From Rhodoferax sp. U11-2br (GTDB lineage Bacteria; Pseudomonadota; Gammaproteobacteria; Burkholderiales; Burkholderiaceae_C), in contig NZ_JAHFZF010000035.1 of NCBI RefSeq assembly GCF_018619435.1, positions 1-46,565 on the forward strand: a stretch of DNA of 46,565 nucleotides, written 5' to 3'. Positions within the stretch are counted from its first letter, which is position 1. The number at the start of each line of letters is the position of its first letter. Positions 39,129-46,565 of this stretch are shown in pieces. The translations under genes were made by a program, and so were the position numbers. Below the pieces are notes generated by a model, which worked only from the letters and a program-made list of their open reading frames with translations, made no database searches and was not told where the DNA came from.

Positions 39129-39166
39129 TGTAACTTCGTTTCATCAAAGCTTGTAACCGGGTAACA
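39129..39166. promoter_or_regulatory. Pair of candidate operators upstream of zwf
   Basis: Two 15-bp near-palindromes in the same orientation, TGTAACTTCGTTTCA (39129-39143) and TGTAACCGGGTAACA (39152-39166), share TGTAAC-N3-GTWWCA and are 23 bp apart, about two helical turns. They lie in the zwf leader/promoter region. The overall form (TGTAA...TTACA-like halves) resembles the HexR site of gammaproteobacteria; assignment to the RpiR-type gene next to zwf is inference. Confidence 0.5.
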
Positions 39167-39474
39167 ATTTTGCGCAAGAAGCTCACGTTGTTGGCGTTTC
39201 CCCGATGCGCGTGCCCCAAAAATGGGATTACAGTGGTGTCGTCACCAAACGGTAATTTATTTGTAGCGAATCTGTCATGAGAACTTGGACCACCAACCTG
39301 GGTTTGTTTACCCATCCAGGTGCAGACACCAGGGTGCACATGATTCGGGCTGTTTGGCACCCCGTCGCTTTCCCGGTTCATCTCCCTCCCAAGCGCAGGC
39401 CGCTGGTGGATGGCGCTGTCGCTCTTTGGCCGCAGCAAGACCTGGACGGGGCACGATTTTTTTGAGGAGCTGAT
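39167..39474. other. Intergenic upstream of ABC transporter operon
   Basis: About 300 bases without a supportable gene; two overlapping 62-codon frames at 39277-39473 have no ribosome site and are read as chance. It presumably holds the promoter of the ABC operon. A TGGCAC...GC motif near 39354 has the wrong spacing for sigma-54. Confidence 0.4.
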
Positions 39475-40485
39475 ATGAAAAAAATGTTCGTTGTGTCGGT
39501 GCTGGCCGCTGCCAGTGGGTTTGTTCAAGCGCAAACCGTGAACGTGATTTGTTCGGTGCAAGCCGAATGGTGCAACATGATTGGCACCGTGTATGCCAAA
39601 ACCACCGGGACCAAAATCAATGTGTCGATGAAGGGCTCCGGTGAGGCGCTGGCCCAGCTGATTGCCGAGAAAGACAACCCCAAGACCGACATCTGGTTTG
39701 GTGGCACCGGTGACCCGCATCTGCAGGCCGCCGAGCTGGGGCTGAGCCTGGAGTACAAATCACCGACCTTGCCCCAGCTGCAGAGCTGGGCGCAACAGCA
39801 GGCACAACAGTCTGGCTACCGCACCGTGGGTATTTACTCCGGTCCGCTCGGCTTTGGTTACAACACCGAGCTGCTGGCCAAGAAAAAAATGCAGCCACCC
39901 AAGACTTGGGCCGACCTACTCAACCCGGCGCTCAAGGGCGACATCCAATCCGCCAACCCGGCTTCGAGCGGCACCGCCTACACCATGGTGGCCACGCTGG
40001 TGCAGTTGATGGGGGAAGACAAGGCGTTTGAGTACCTGAAAAAGCTGCATGCCAACATCAGCCAGTACACCCGCAGTGGCACCGGCCCGATCAAGGCCGT
40101 GGCACGTGGTGAAACCATGGTGTCGATCAGTTTTGTGCACGACGCTCCGGGCGAAAAGATGAATGGTTTCCCGATCGAGGCGGTGACACCGACCGACGGC
40201 ACCGGTGCCGAAATTGGCTCGATGAGCATCATCAAGGGCGCGCGCAATATGGATGCCGCCAAGAAGTTCTACGAGTGGGCGCTGACACCGGCAGCCCAGG
40301 AAATGGCGGCTGCCGCCAAGCAGTTCCAGGTGCCCTCCAACAAGGCGGCCAAGGTCGACCCCCGTGTGCCGGACTTCAAGAAGATCAAGTTCATCAACTA
40401 CGACTACGCCAAGTACGGCGCCTCGGCTGAGCGCAAGCGCTTGATTGCCCGCTGGGAAAAGGAAGTCAATTCCTTGCCGCGTTGA
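39475..40485 (+). CDS. ABC transporter periplasmic substrate-binding protein (iron(III)-type)
   Basis: 336 residues. Clear signal peptide: MKKMF, a hydrophobic run and cleavage after VQA (A19/Q20). The mature part is a family 1 solute-binding protein of the FbpA/AfuA/PotD-like group (SGEALAQLIAEKDNPKTDIWFGG and SGTAYTMVATLVQLMGE). Iron(III) or a phosphonate are the usual substrates of this architecture; the ligand residues cannot be assigned with certainty. GAGGAG five bases before the ATG is a strong ribosome site. It leads the operon with a permease and an ATPase; two hairpins follow the stop. Confidence 0.9.
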   Translation: MKKMFVVSVLAAASGFVQAQTVNVICSVQAEWCNMIGTVYAKTTGTKINVSMKGSGEALAQLIAEKDNPKTDIWFGGTGDPHLQAAELGLSLEYKSPTLPQLQSWAQQQAQQSGYRTVGIYSGPLGFGYNTELLAKKKMQPPKTWADLLNPALKGDIQSANPASSGTAYTMVATLVQLMGEDKAFEYLKKLHANISQYTRSGTGPIKAVARGETMVSISFVHDAPGEKMNGFPIEAVTPTDGTGAEIGSMSIIKGARNMDAAKKFYEWALTPAAQEMAAAAKQFQVPSNKAAKVDPRVPDFKKIKFINYDYAKYGASAERKRLIARWEKEVNSLPR

Positions 40486-40509
40486 CCCCGTCCTGCCAGG
40501 TCAAAGCCT

Positions 40510-40558
40510 GGGCGCAGCGGGTCTTGCGCCCGGTCTGGCGGCGGCGCTGAGCGCCGCC
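40510..40558 (+). promoter_or_regulatory. Two intercistronic hairpins
   Basis: GGGCGCA/TGCGCCC at 40510-40531 (7 bp, 8-base loop) and GGCGGCG/CGCCGCC inside 40540-40558 (7 bp, 5-base loop; the dyad extends to 9 bp). Both lie between the binding-protein stop and the permease start. Such structures commonly shield the upstream mRNA, giving more binding protein than membrane component. Confidence 0.6.
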
Positions 40559-40583
40559 TTGTGTGATTTACCTTGAGCTTCTT

Positions 40584-42794
40584 GTGAACAAACATCCCAA
40601 TCAGGCGATCCGCCTCTGGATCGTCCTTGGCCTGCTGGCCTATCTTTTGTTGCCGTGGTACGCCATCCAGGACACTGCCTGGTACAGCGTTTTGCCACAG
40701 ATTTTTGCGGGCCCGGACACCGCCAATGGCCTGATGCAAACCGTGGTGCATGGCCGTGTCTGGCTGGGCCTGGGCCTGGTCGGCTTGGGGCTGTGCGCCG
40801 TGAGTCTGTGGCTGCCGGCAGGCAGGTCACAAAGTGGCTGGCTGCTGGGTGGGGGCTTGCTGGGTTTTGTGGGGCTGCTGGCCAGTGGTTTCATGATTGG
40901 CGCCCGGGGCTGGTCGTTTGCCGCGTTGAACACGCAATTTGGTGAGTTGGCGGTCAACCAGTACGGCATTGGCATGGGTGCTTTCATCGCCTTGCTGGCG
41001 CTGGTGATGCTCACCGCGTTTGGGCTGGCGCGCCGGGGCTATTTCAAGGGGGATATGTTCATCGCCTCGTCGGTGCTGGGCTGCTCGGTGCTGCTGCTGC
41101 TGTTCATCGCCTTTCCGGTGACCAAGGCACTCTACGGTGCGTTCCTCAACGAAGAAGGCCACTGGGCCTGGTCGGCGATTTTTGAGCGCATCGGCAACGA
41201 GCGCGTCTGGGGCCTGGGCTGTGTGAGTGGTGGCATGCGTTGTGGGGTGGCCTGGAACACCTTGTTCCTGGCCCTGCTGACCGCCACCGGCACCGTGATC
41301 CTGGGCACCATGATGGCGCTCTTGGCCGAGCGCAGTGCCGGACCACGGGTGCAGACACCGCTGCGTGTGGTGGCGCTGCTGCCGATCATCACGCCGCCGT
41401 TTGTGGTCGGTTTGGGGCTGATCCTGCTGTTTGGCCGCGCCGGTGTGGTCAACCAGTTTCTTGAATACGCCTTTGACTTGCCGCCCACCCGCTGGTTCTA
41501 CGGGTTGTTTGGCATCTGGATTGCCCAGTTGTTTGCCTTCACCCCGATTGCCTTCATGATCATGCGGGGGGTGGTGCAAGGGGTGGCGCCGAGTATGGAA
41601 GAAGCTGCGCAGACCCTGCGTGCCAGCCGCACCAAAACCTTTTTCACCGTGACCCTGCCGCTGCTCAAGCCGGGCCTGGCCAATGCCTTTCTGGTGGGGT
41701 TTATTGAGAGCATTGCCGACTTTGGCAACCCGATTGTGGTGGGCGGGCAGTTCTCGGTGTTGTCCACCGACATCTTTTTTGCCATCGTGGGCGCCCAGTA
41801 TGACCAGGGCAAGGCGGCCTCGCTGGCCTGGATTCTGACGATGTTTGCGCTGGCGGTGTTTGCGATGCAGCGCGCCCTGCTGGGCAAACAGAACTACACC
41901 ACGGTCAGCGGCAAGGGCGACGCCGGTATACCGATGGCTTTGCCCGACGGCGTGCGCCGGGTGCTCAACGTGGTGGTGTACCCCTGGCTGGCGTTCACCG
42001 TGGTGGTTTACCTGTTTGCTTTTGCCGGTGGTTTTGTGCAGACCTGGGGCCGCGACTACACCCTGACCCTGGCCCACTTCAACACCGCTTTTGGCCTGGA
42101 GTGGGGCGACTTTGGGCTGGTCTGGGCGGGCACCGCCTGGAACTCTTTTTTCACCACCGTCAAACTCGCCGGGCTGGCTGCCCCGATGACCGCCGCGGTG
42201 GGCCTGCTGATTGCCTACCTGCTGGCGCGCACCGAGTTTCGCGGTCAGGGCGGTTTTGAATTTGTGGCCCTGCTGGCTTTTGCTATTCCCGGCACGGTGC
42301 TTGGGGTCAGTTACATCCTGGCCTTCAATGTGCCGCCGGTGGAGCTGACCGGCACTGGGCTGATCATTGTGCTGTCGTTCATGTTCCGCAATCTGCCGGT
42401 GGGTGTGCGGGCCGGTACCGCCGCCTTCAAGCAACTTGACAAGTCGCTTGACGAGGCTTCGGTGATGTTGCGGGCCTCGACCCTGCAGACCTTGCGCCAT
42501 GTGGTCTTGCCCTTGCTCAAGCCCGCACTGGTGGCCGCGCTGGTCTACAGCTTTGTGCGCGCCATGACCACGGTGAGTGCGGTGATCTTTTTGGTGACCG
42601 CCGAGAACGAGCTGGCCACCTCTTACATCATTGGCCGGGTGGGCAATGGCGACTACGGTGTGGCGCTGGCCTATTGCACCGTGCTGATCATCCTGATGTC
42701 GGCGGCGATTGCCCTGATCCAGTTTCTGGTGGGTGAACGCAAACTGGGCCGCCGCAAGATCGGCCTGAAGCCTCCCGCCATTGCAGCCCACTAA
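40584..42794 (+). CDS. ABC transporter permease with two fused transmembrane units
   Basis: About 736 residues. The C-terminal 540 hold two BPD_transp_1 units like FbpB, each with its ATPase-contact EAA loop: EEAAQTLRASRTKTFFTVTLPLLKPG and DEASVMLRASTLQTLRHVVLPLLKPA. The first 180 residues add about five more membrane spans, making it longer than FbpB itself. Start uncertain: GTG at 40584 has GAG six bases upstream and leads into NKHPNQAIRLW; GTG at 40563 is also open but has no ribosome site. It follows the binding protein after two hairpins and is 17 bases before the ATPase gene. Confidence 0.9.
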   Translation: MNKHPNQAIRLWIVLGLLAYLLLPWYAIQDTAWYSVLPQIFAGPDTANGLMQTVVHGRVWLGLGLVGLGLCAVSLWLPAGRSQSGWLLGGGLLGFVGLLASGFMIGARGWSFAALNTQFGELAVNQYGIGMGAFIALLALVMLTAFGLARRGYFKGDMFIASSVLGCSVLLLLFIAFPVTKALYGAFLNEEGHWAWSAIFERIGNERVWGLGCVSGGMRCGVAWNTLFLALLTATGTVILGTMMALLAERSAGPRVQTPLRVVALLPIITPPFVVGLGLILLFGRAGVVNQFLEYAFDLPPTRWFYGLFGIWIAQLFAFTPIAFMIMRGVVQGVAPSMEEAAQTLRASRTKTFFTVTLPLLKPGLANAFLVGFIESIADFGNPIVVGGQFSVLSTDIFFAIVGAQYDQGKAASLAWILTMFALAVFAMQRALLGKQNYTTVSGKGDAGIPMALPDGVRRVLNVVVYPWLAFTVVVYLFAFAGGFVQTWGRDYTLTLAHFNTAFGLEWGDFGLVWAGTAWNSFFTTVKLAGLAAPMTAAVGLLIAYLLARTEFRGQGGFEFVALLAFAIPGTVLGVSYILAFNVPPVELTGTGLIIVLSFMFRNLPVGVRAGTAAFKQLDKSLDEASVMLRASTLQTLRHVVLPLLKPALVAALVYSFVRAMTTVSAVIFLVTAENELATSYIIGRVGNGDYGVALAYCTVLIILMSAAIALIQFLVGERKLGRRKIGLKPPAIAAH

Positions 42795-42811
42795 TTTCCT
42801 GAGAGACAAGC

Positions 42812-43858
42812 ATGACTTACGGCGTTGAATTCAAAAATATCACCAAACGGTATGGCATCGACAAACGTGCACCACTGGTGATCAAAGGAGTTGATTTCGA
42901 GATTGAGCAAGGCTCGCTCACCACCATTCTGGGACCCTCCGGCTGTGGCAAAACCACGGTGTTGCGCATGATCGCCGGACTGGAAACCCCCACCAGCGGG
43001 CAGATTTTGATGCAGGGCAAGGATGTCACCACGCTTGGCCCGGCGGACCGCAATGTCAGCATGATGTTCCAGAGTTACGCGCTGTTCCCCCACATGAACG
43101 TGTTGGAGAACGTGATGTACGGCCTCAAGATGTCCGGCATCGAGAAGGGTGAGGCCGCGCGGCGTGCGGTGGAGACCCTGGGCAACGTCGGTCTGGTCGG
43201 TTATGACGACCGCCTGCCCAGCGAGTTGTCGGGTGGTCAGCAGCAGCGTGTGGCGCTGGCGCGTGCCCTGGTGCTGGAACCGGGCGTTTTGCTGTTTGAC
43301 GAGCCTTTGAGCAATCTGGATGCGCGCCTGCGCCGTGAAATGCGCGAGGAAATCCGCAGCTTGCAGCAGCGCCTGCACCTGACCGTGGCCTATGTCACCC
43401 ACGACCAGAGTGAGGCGCTGGCGGTGAGTGACCAGATCATCGTGATGGACAACGGTCTGATTGCCCAGCGCGGCACACCCCAAGATATGTACGAGCGCCC
43501 AAGCAGCGAGTTTGTCGCGGGTTTCATGGGCGAAGCGATGTTGTTCCCGGGGCAGGCCGATGCGGCGGGCTGGGTTCAACTGGGTCCACTGCAGATTCAT
43601 TCACGCCAGACCGTGCCTGCCGGCCAGGTCAAGGTGGCGGTGCGGCCCGAGGCCTGGCACATCCACCACGATGGCAGTGGCCTGCCAGCCACCTTGCGCA
43701 AGCTGGCCTACCTGGGCAGTTTTTTTGAATACACCTTTGACACCGCGCTTGGGCCGATTTTTGTGGTCTCGCCCGATTTGACCGATGTGCTGGCGCTGGG
43801 CGCCGAGGTGGGCCTGACGCTGGCCGATCACGGCGTGTCGGTGGTGCAGGCCAGCTGA
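42812..43858 (+). CDS. ABC transporter ATP-binding protein
   Basis: 348 residues. Walker A GPSGCGKTT at 41-49, Q-loop MMFQSYALFPHM, signature LSGGQQQR, Walker B VLLFDEP and H-loop YVTHDQSEA. After the ATPase domain (about 1-235) comes a TOBE regulatory domain. This is the CUT1/FbpC-PotA group that powers iron(III), polyamine or phosphonate uptake. Third gene of the binding protein-permease-ATPase operon. Confidence 0.94.
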   Translation: MTYGVEFKNITKRYGIDKRAPLVIKGVDFEIEQGSLTTILGPSGCGKTTVLRMIAGLETPTSGQILMQGKDVTTLGPADRNVSMMFQSYALFPHMNVLENVMYGLKMSGIEKGEAARRAVETLGNVGLVGYDDRLPSELSGGQQQRVALARALVLEPGVLLFDEPLSNLDARLRREMREEIRSLQQRLHLTVAYVTHDQSEALAVSDQIIVMDNGLIAQRGTPQDMYERPSSEFVAGFMGEAMLFPGQADAAGWVQLGPLQIHSRQTVPAGQVKVAVRPEAWHIHHDGSGLPATLRKLAYLGSFFEYTFDTALGPIFVVSPDLTDVLALGAEVGLTLADHGVSVVQAS

Positions 43859-43859
43859 C

Positions 43860-44741
43860 TTGTCCGGGCTCGCATTTGCGCTGATCCTGGTCGGCGCACT
43901 GATCCATGCCGGCTGGAACATCGTCGCCAAGAAGGCGCAAGGGGATGCCCGTTTCACCTTTTTCAGCTGCATCATCATGGCGGTGGTCTGGTCGCCGCTG
44001 GCGCTTTGGCTCGGCTGGGAGGTGATGCCGCTGTGGGGGCTGACCGAGTGGTTGTTCATCGCGACCAGCGGTTTTGTGCACTGGGTGTACTTTGTCTGCC
44101 TGCTCACCGGTTACCGCAAAAGTGACTTGACCGTGGTCTACCCGCTGGCACGCGGCAGTGGGCCACTGCTGTCCTCGTTTGTCGCGGTGGTGGTGTTTGG
44201 TGAACGCCTGAGTGCCCTGGGTGTGGTTGGCATTGTCGGTGTGGTGGCGGGGGTGTTCCTGATTGCCGGTGGGCCGGGGCTGTTCAAGGCCGCACACGAC
44301 CCGGCTCGGCGTGAGCGGGTGTTGGCCGGGGTGTTCTGGGGGCTGCTGACAGGTGCCCTGATTGCCGCCTACACGGTGCTCGATGCTTATGCGGTCAAGG
44401 TGATTGCGCTGTCCCCGATCCTGTTTGACTACTGGTGCAACATCCTGCGCCTGCCGTATGCCGTGGTGCCGGTGCTGCGCAACCGGGCCGAGGCCTGGCG
44501 GTTGTGGCAGCAGCAGTGGCGCTACGCGCTGGTGGTGGCGGTGTTCAGCCCAATGGCTTATGTGTGTGTGTTGTTTGCGGTGCGGCTGGCACCGGTCAGC
44601 CATGTGGCCCCGGCGCGTGAGGTCAGCATGTTGTTTGCGGCCTTGATTGGCGGGCACCTGCTCGGTGAAGGGGATCGGGGCTTGCGGATTGTGGGGGCAG
44701 TAGCGATTGCGATGGGGGTGATGGCCCTGGCTTTGGGCTGA
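43860..44741 (+). CDS. EamA/DMT-family exporter
   Basis: 293 residues with about ten membrane helices in two repeated EamA units (first unit about 1-135, second about 150-290). Drug/metabolite transporter superfamily; the substrate is unknown. It starts with TTG one base after the ATPase stop, so it is translated by coupling and belongs to the ABC transcript; no ATG gives a full first helix. The association with an ABC importer is positional only. Confidence 0.86.
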   Translation: MSGLAFALILVGALIHAGWNIVAKKAQGDARFTFFSCIIMAVVWSPLALWLGWEVMPLWGLTEWLFIATSGFVHWVYFVCLLTGYRKSDLTVVYPLARGSGPLLSSFVAVVVFGERLSALGVVGIVGVVAGVFLIAGGPGLFKAAHDPARRERVLAGVFWGLLTGALIAAYTVLDAYAVKVIALSPILFDYWCNILRLPYAVVPVLRNRAEAWRLWQQQWRYALVVAVFSPMAYVCVLFAVRLAPVSHVAPAREVSMLFAALIGGHLLGEGDRGLRIVGAVAIAMGVMALALG

Positions 44742-44827
44742 GCTATACAAGTTTTGTTATGGCTTGTGTCGTAGAAACTGTGGTAGGCGGGCGATGAAGT
44801 GGGGCCAAATGCCGTAATAATCCGTTC

Positions 44828-45775
44828 ATGAACCAACTCAACGCCCTCAAACAATTCACCACCGTGGTTGCCGACACTGGCGACTTCAAGCAGATCGAGG
44901 CCTACCAGCCAACAGATGCCACCACCAACCCGTCCTTGATCCTCAAGGCCGTGCAAAAGGCCGAGTACCGGTCGCTGCTGACTGACACCGCCACCCGCTT
45001 CCAAGGCCGTGCGCTCGATGAGATCACCGACCGCCTGCTGGTGCGTTTTGGTTGCGAGATTTTGTCCATCGTGCCGGGTCGTGTCTCGACCGAAGTGGAT
45101 GCCCGTTTGAGCTTTGACACCAACGCCACCATCACCCGTGCTGAGCGCATCATTGCGCTGTACCAGGCCGAAGGCATCCACATCGACCGCGTGTTGATCA
45201 AGGTCGCCTCCACCTGGGAAGGCATCCAGGCCGCTGCCGAGCTGGAGCGCCGTGGCATCCACACCAACCTGACCTTGTTGTTTGCGTTCTGCCAGGCGGT
45301 GGCTTGCGGTCAGGCCAAGGTGCAATTGATTTCGCCGTTTGTTGGCCGCATCTACGATTGGTACAAGAAGTCGGCTGGCGCAGCCTGGGTCGAAGCCGAC
45401 AACACCGGCGCCAACGATCCCGGCGTCAAGTCGGTGGCGCAGATCTTCAACTACTACAAAAAGTTTGGCATCACAACCGAGGTGATGGGTGCCAGCTTCC
45501 GCAACGTCGGCCAGATCACCGCCTTGGCCGGTTGTGACCTGCTGACGATCAGCCCCGACCTGCTGGCCACGCTGGCTGCCACCGACGAGCCGCTGGTCAA
45601 GGCGCTCGATGCCCAGGCCGCACAGTCGCTGGACATGGAGCCGGTGAATTTTGACGAAGCGTCCTTCCGCTTTGCGCTGAACCAGGACGCCATGGCGACA
45701 GAGAAGCTGTCTGAGGGCATCCGCGCCTTCTGTGCTGACGCCGTCAAACTGGATCAACTCTTGCTCGGACATTAA
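44828..45775 (+). CDS. tal: Transaldolase
   Basis: 315 residues (E. coli TalB is 317). Transfers dihydroxyacetone between sedoheptulose-7-phosphate and glyceraldehyde-3-phosphate in the non-oxidative pentose-phosphate pathway. Schiff-base lysine K125 in [12 protein letters not shown]-terminal ATTNPSL with its catalytic Asp nearby, and the phosphate-binding ASFRN near 220. A TAATAAT box lies about 10 bases before the start, so the leader may be very short. pgi follows after two bases. Confidence 0.97.
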   Translation: MNQLNALKQFTTVVADTGDFKQIEAYQPTDATTNPSLILKAVQKAEYRSLLTDTATRFQGRALDEITDRLLVRFGCEILSIVPGRVSTEVDARLSFDTNATITRAERIIALYQAEGIHIDRVLIKVASTWEGIQAAAELERRGIHTNLTLLFAFCQAVACGQAKVQLISPFVGRIYDWYKKSAGAAWVEADNTGANDPGVKSVAQIFNYYKKFGITTEVMGASFRNVGQITALAGCDLLTISPDLLATLAATDEPLVKALDAQAAQSLDMEPVNFDEASFRFALNQDAMATEKLSEGIRAFCADAVKLDQLLLGH

Positions 45776-45777
45776 GC

Positions 45778-46565
45778 ATGAACACCACACGTTGCGACCG
45801 CACCCCCAGCTGGGCGGCGCTGCAGGCCCGGTTTGAAACCAGCGGGCGCAGTTTTGACCTGCGCCCCGAGTTTGCGGCGGACCCCCAGCGCTTTGCCAGC
45901 TTCAGCCAAAGTGCGCCGCACGTGTTTGCCGACCTGTCCAAAAACCTGATCGACGAGGCCACCCAGGCCTTGTTGCTCGATTTGGCGCGTGAAAGCGGTC
46001 TGGAGTCGCACCGCGATGCGATGTTTGCCGGTGCCAAGATCAACAGCACCGAGCAGCGTGCTGTGATGCACTGGTTGTTGAGAAATCCGCCTCTGGCCCT
46101 GACGGATCAAGGGCGAGCAGATATCAAAAATGTAGCGACTGAGTTGACCCAGGTGCATGCCACGCTGGATGCGATGCTGGCTTATGCCGAGGCTGTGCGG
46201 GCCGACGCCGACATCACCGACGTGGTGAACATCGGCATTGGTGGCTCCGATCTGGGGCCGCAGATGGCGGTGCTGGCGCTCGACGAATTTGTCACGCCGG
46301 GCAAACGCTTTCACTTTGTCTCGAATGTGGACGGGCATGAGCTGGCGGCGGTATTAAAGAAGGTCAAGGTCGAGAGCACCTTGTTCCTGATCGCCAGCAA
46401 AACCTTCACCACCATCGAGACCATGACCAACGCGCACAGCGCCAAGGCTTGGTTCGAGGCGCAGGGTGGCACCAACATCGCGCGGCATTTTGCGGCGCTC
46501 ACCACCAATGTGGCGGCCGCCAACAGCTTTGGCATCAGCACCACCTTTGGTTTCTGGGACTGGGT
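45778..46565 (+). CDS. pgi: Glucose-6-phosphate isomerase, 5' part (cut by window end)
   Basis: 262 codons visible, open to the right edge. Interconverts glucose-6-phosphate and fructose-6-phosphate. Family landmarks: FAGAKINSTEQRAVMHWLLR near residue 83, VVNIGIGGSDLGP near 148 (sugar-phosphate loop) and FLIASKTFTTIETMTNA near 203. Begins two bases after tal, so the two are co-transcribed. Residues about 103-118 are encoded by a copy of the dispersed repeat, in a region that links N-terminal helices; AGA, CGA and GTA codons occur only there. Confidence 0.96.
   Translation, partial: MNTTRCDRTPSWAALQARFETSGRSFDLRPEFAADPQRFASFSQSAPHVFADLSKNLIDEATQALLLDLARESGLESHRDAMFAGAKINSTEQRAVMHWLLRNPPLALTDQGRADIKNVATELTQVHATLDAMLAYAEAVRADADITDVVNIGIGGSDLGPQMAVLALDEFVTPGKRFHFVSNVDGHELAAVLKKVKVESTLFLIASKTFTTIETMTNAHSAKAWFEAQGGTNIARHFAALTTNVAAANSFGISTTFGFWDW
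46083..46132 (-). repeat. Dispersed palindromic repeat, in-frame copy inside pgi
   Basis: On the minus strand: ATTTTTGATATCTGCTCGCC, CTTGATCCGTCAGGG, CCAGAGGCGGATTT. Aligned without gaps to the copy in the HAD gene it agrees at 33 of 46 bases. Both are antisense to their genes, but the codon frames differ by one base. It encodes NPPLALTDQGRADIKN. Confidence 0.72.

Noticed and set aside
39351..39368. Sigma-54 promoter before the ABC operon
   Set aside because: Nine bases separate the GG and GC elements where ten are required, and the TTGC part is poor.
39277..39473. Two overlapping 62-codon frames upstream of the ABC operon
   Set aside because: No ribosome site and no protein-like composition; they overlap in different frames in a likely promoter region.
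40827..42809. 660-codon minus-strand frame opposite the permease
   Set aside because: His/Gln/Gly-rich antisense shadow; the plus strand encodes two intact permease units.

Overview
The window is GC-rich chromosomal DNA from a betaproteobacterium, most likely a Comamonadaceae member of the Burkholderiales (Rhodoferax/Polaromonas-like). The inference rests on the protein families, an ahcY gene with an SAH riboswitch, and a short dispersed palindromic repeat of the kind I associate with that family. I could not run a search, so the genus is not established. No rRNA, tRNA, CRISPR array, phage or intact insertion sequence was seen.

Layout. (1) 1-967: a cut-off lipoprotein gene and a gene for a protein built of 11-residue repeats. 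(2) 1272-7904: an acetate-uptake locus with a DUF485 protein, the ActP permease, a cNMP/CBS/DUF294 nucleotidyltransferase-like protein and, divergently, a membrane sensor-kinase-like protein fused to a DEDDh exonuclease. (3) 7898-12117: DUF2721 protein, MFS transporter, HAD-IIB phosphatase and prfC, all on the minus strand. (4) 12375-25218: a complete glycogen island, pgm-glgC-glgA-malQ on plus converging with glgP-glgB-glgX on minus. (5) 25350-28961: SAH riboswitch, ahcY, tlyA and metF, a methyl-cycle block. (6) 28962-31585: a patchy accessory region with a CPA2 antiporter, a second copy of the metF 3' end, a small membrane protein and repeat copies. (7) 31586-35256: galE, a nucleotide-sugar synthase and manC. 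(8) 35369-36708: a structured leader and an M20 amidohydrolase. (9) 36774-46565: zwf with an RpiR/HexR-like regulator, an iron-type ABC transporter, an EamA exporter, transaldolase and the start of pgi.

How the genes work together. Pgm, GlgC, GlgA and GlgB build glycogen from glucose-6-phosphate. GlgP, GlgX and MalQ take it apart, and Zwf, Tal and Pgi connect the released hexose phosphate to the pentose-phosphate and Entner-Doudoroff routes. GalE and ManC divert sugar phosphates to nucleotide sugars for surface polysaccharide. The acetate locus serves the opposite, organic-acid side of metabolism.

Most notable observations: a palindromic element of about 50 bp occurs in intergenic gaps and also inside coding sequences, where two copies are read in different frames (HAD phosphatase and pgi); a synonymous-diverged second metF tail brackets the antiporter; a kinase-like sensor is fused to an exonuclease in the acetate locus; an intrinsic terminator ends three bases before the earliest start of the DUF294 gene; a 24-bp stem whose four mismatches all become G-U pairs in RNA precedes the amidohydrolase; and two equally oriented 15-bp dyads lie upstream of zwf.
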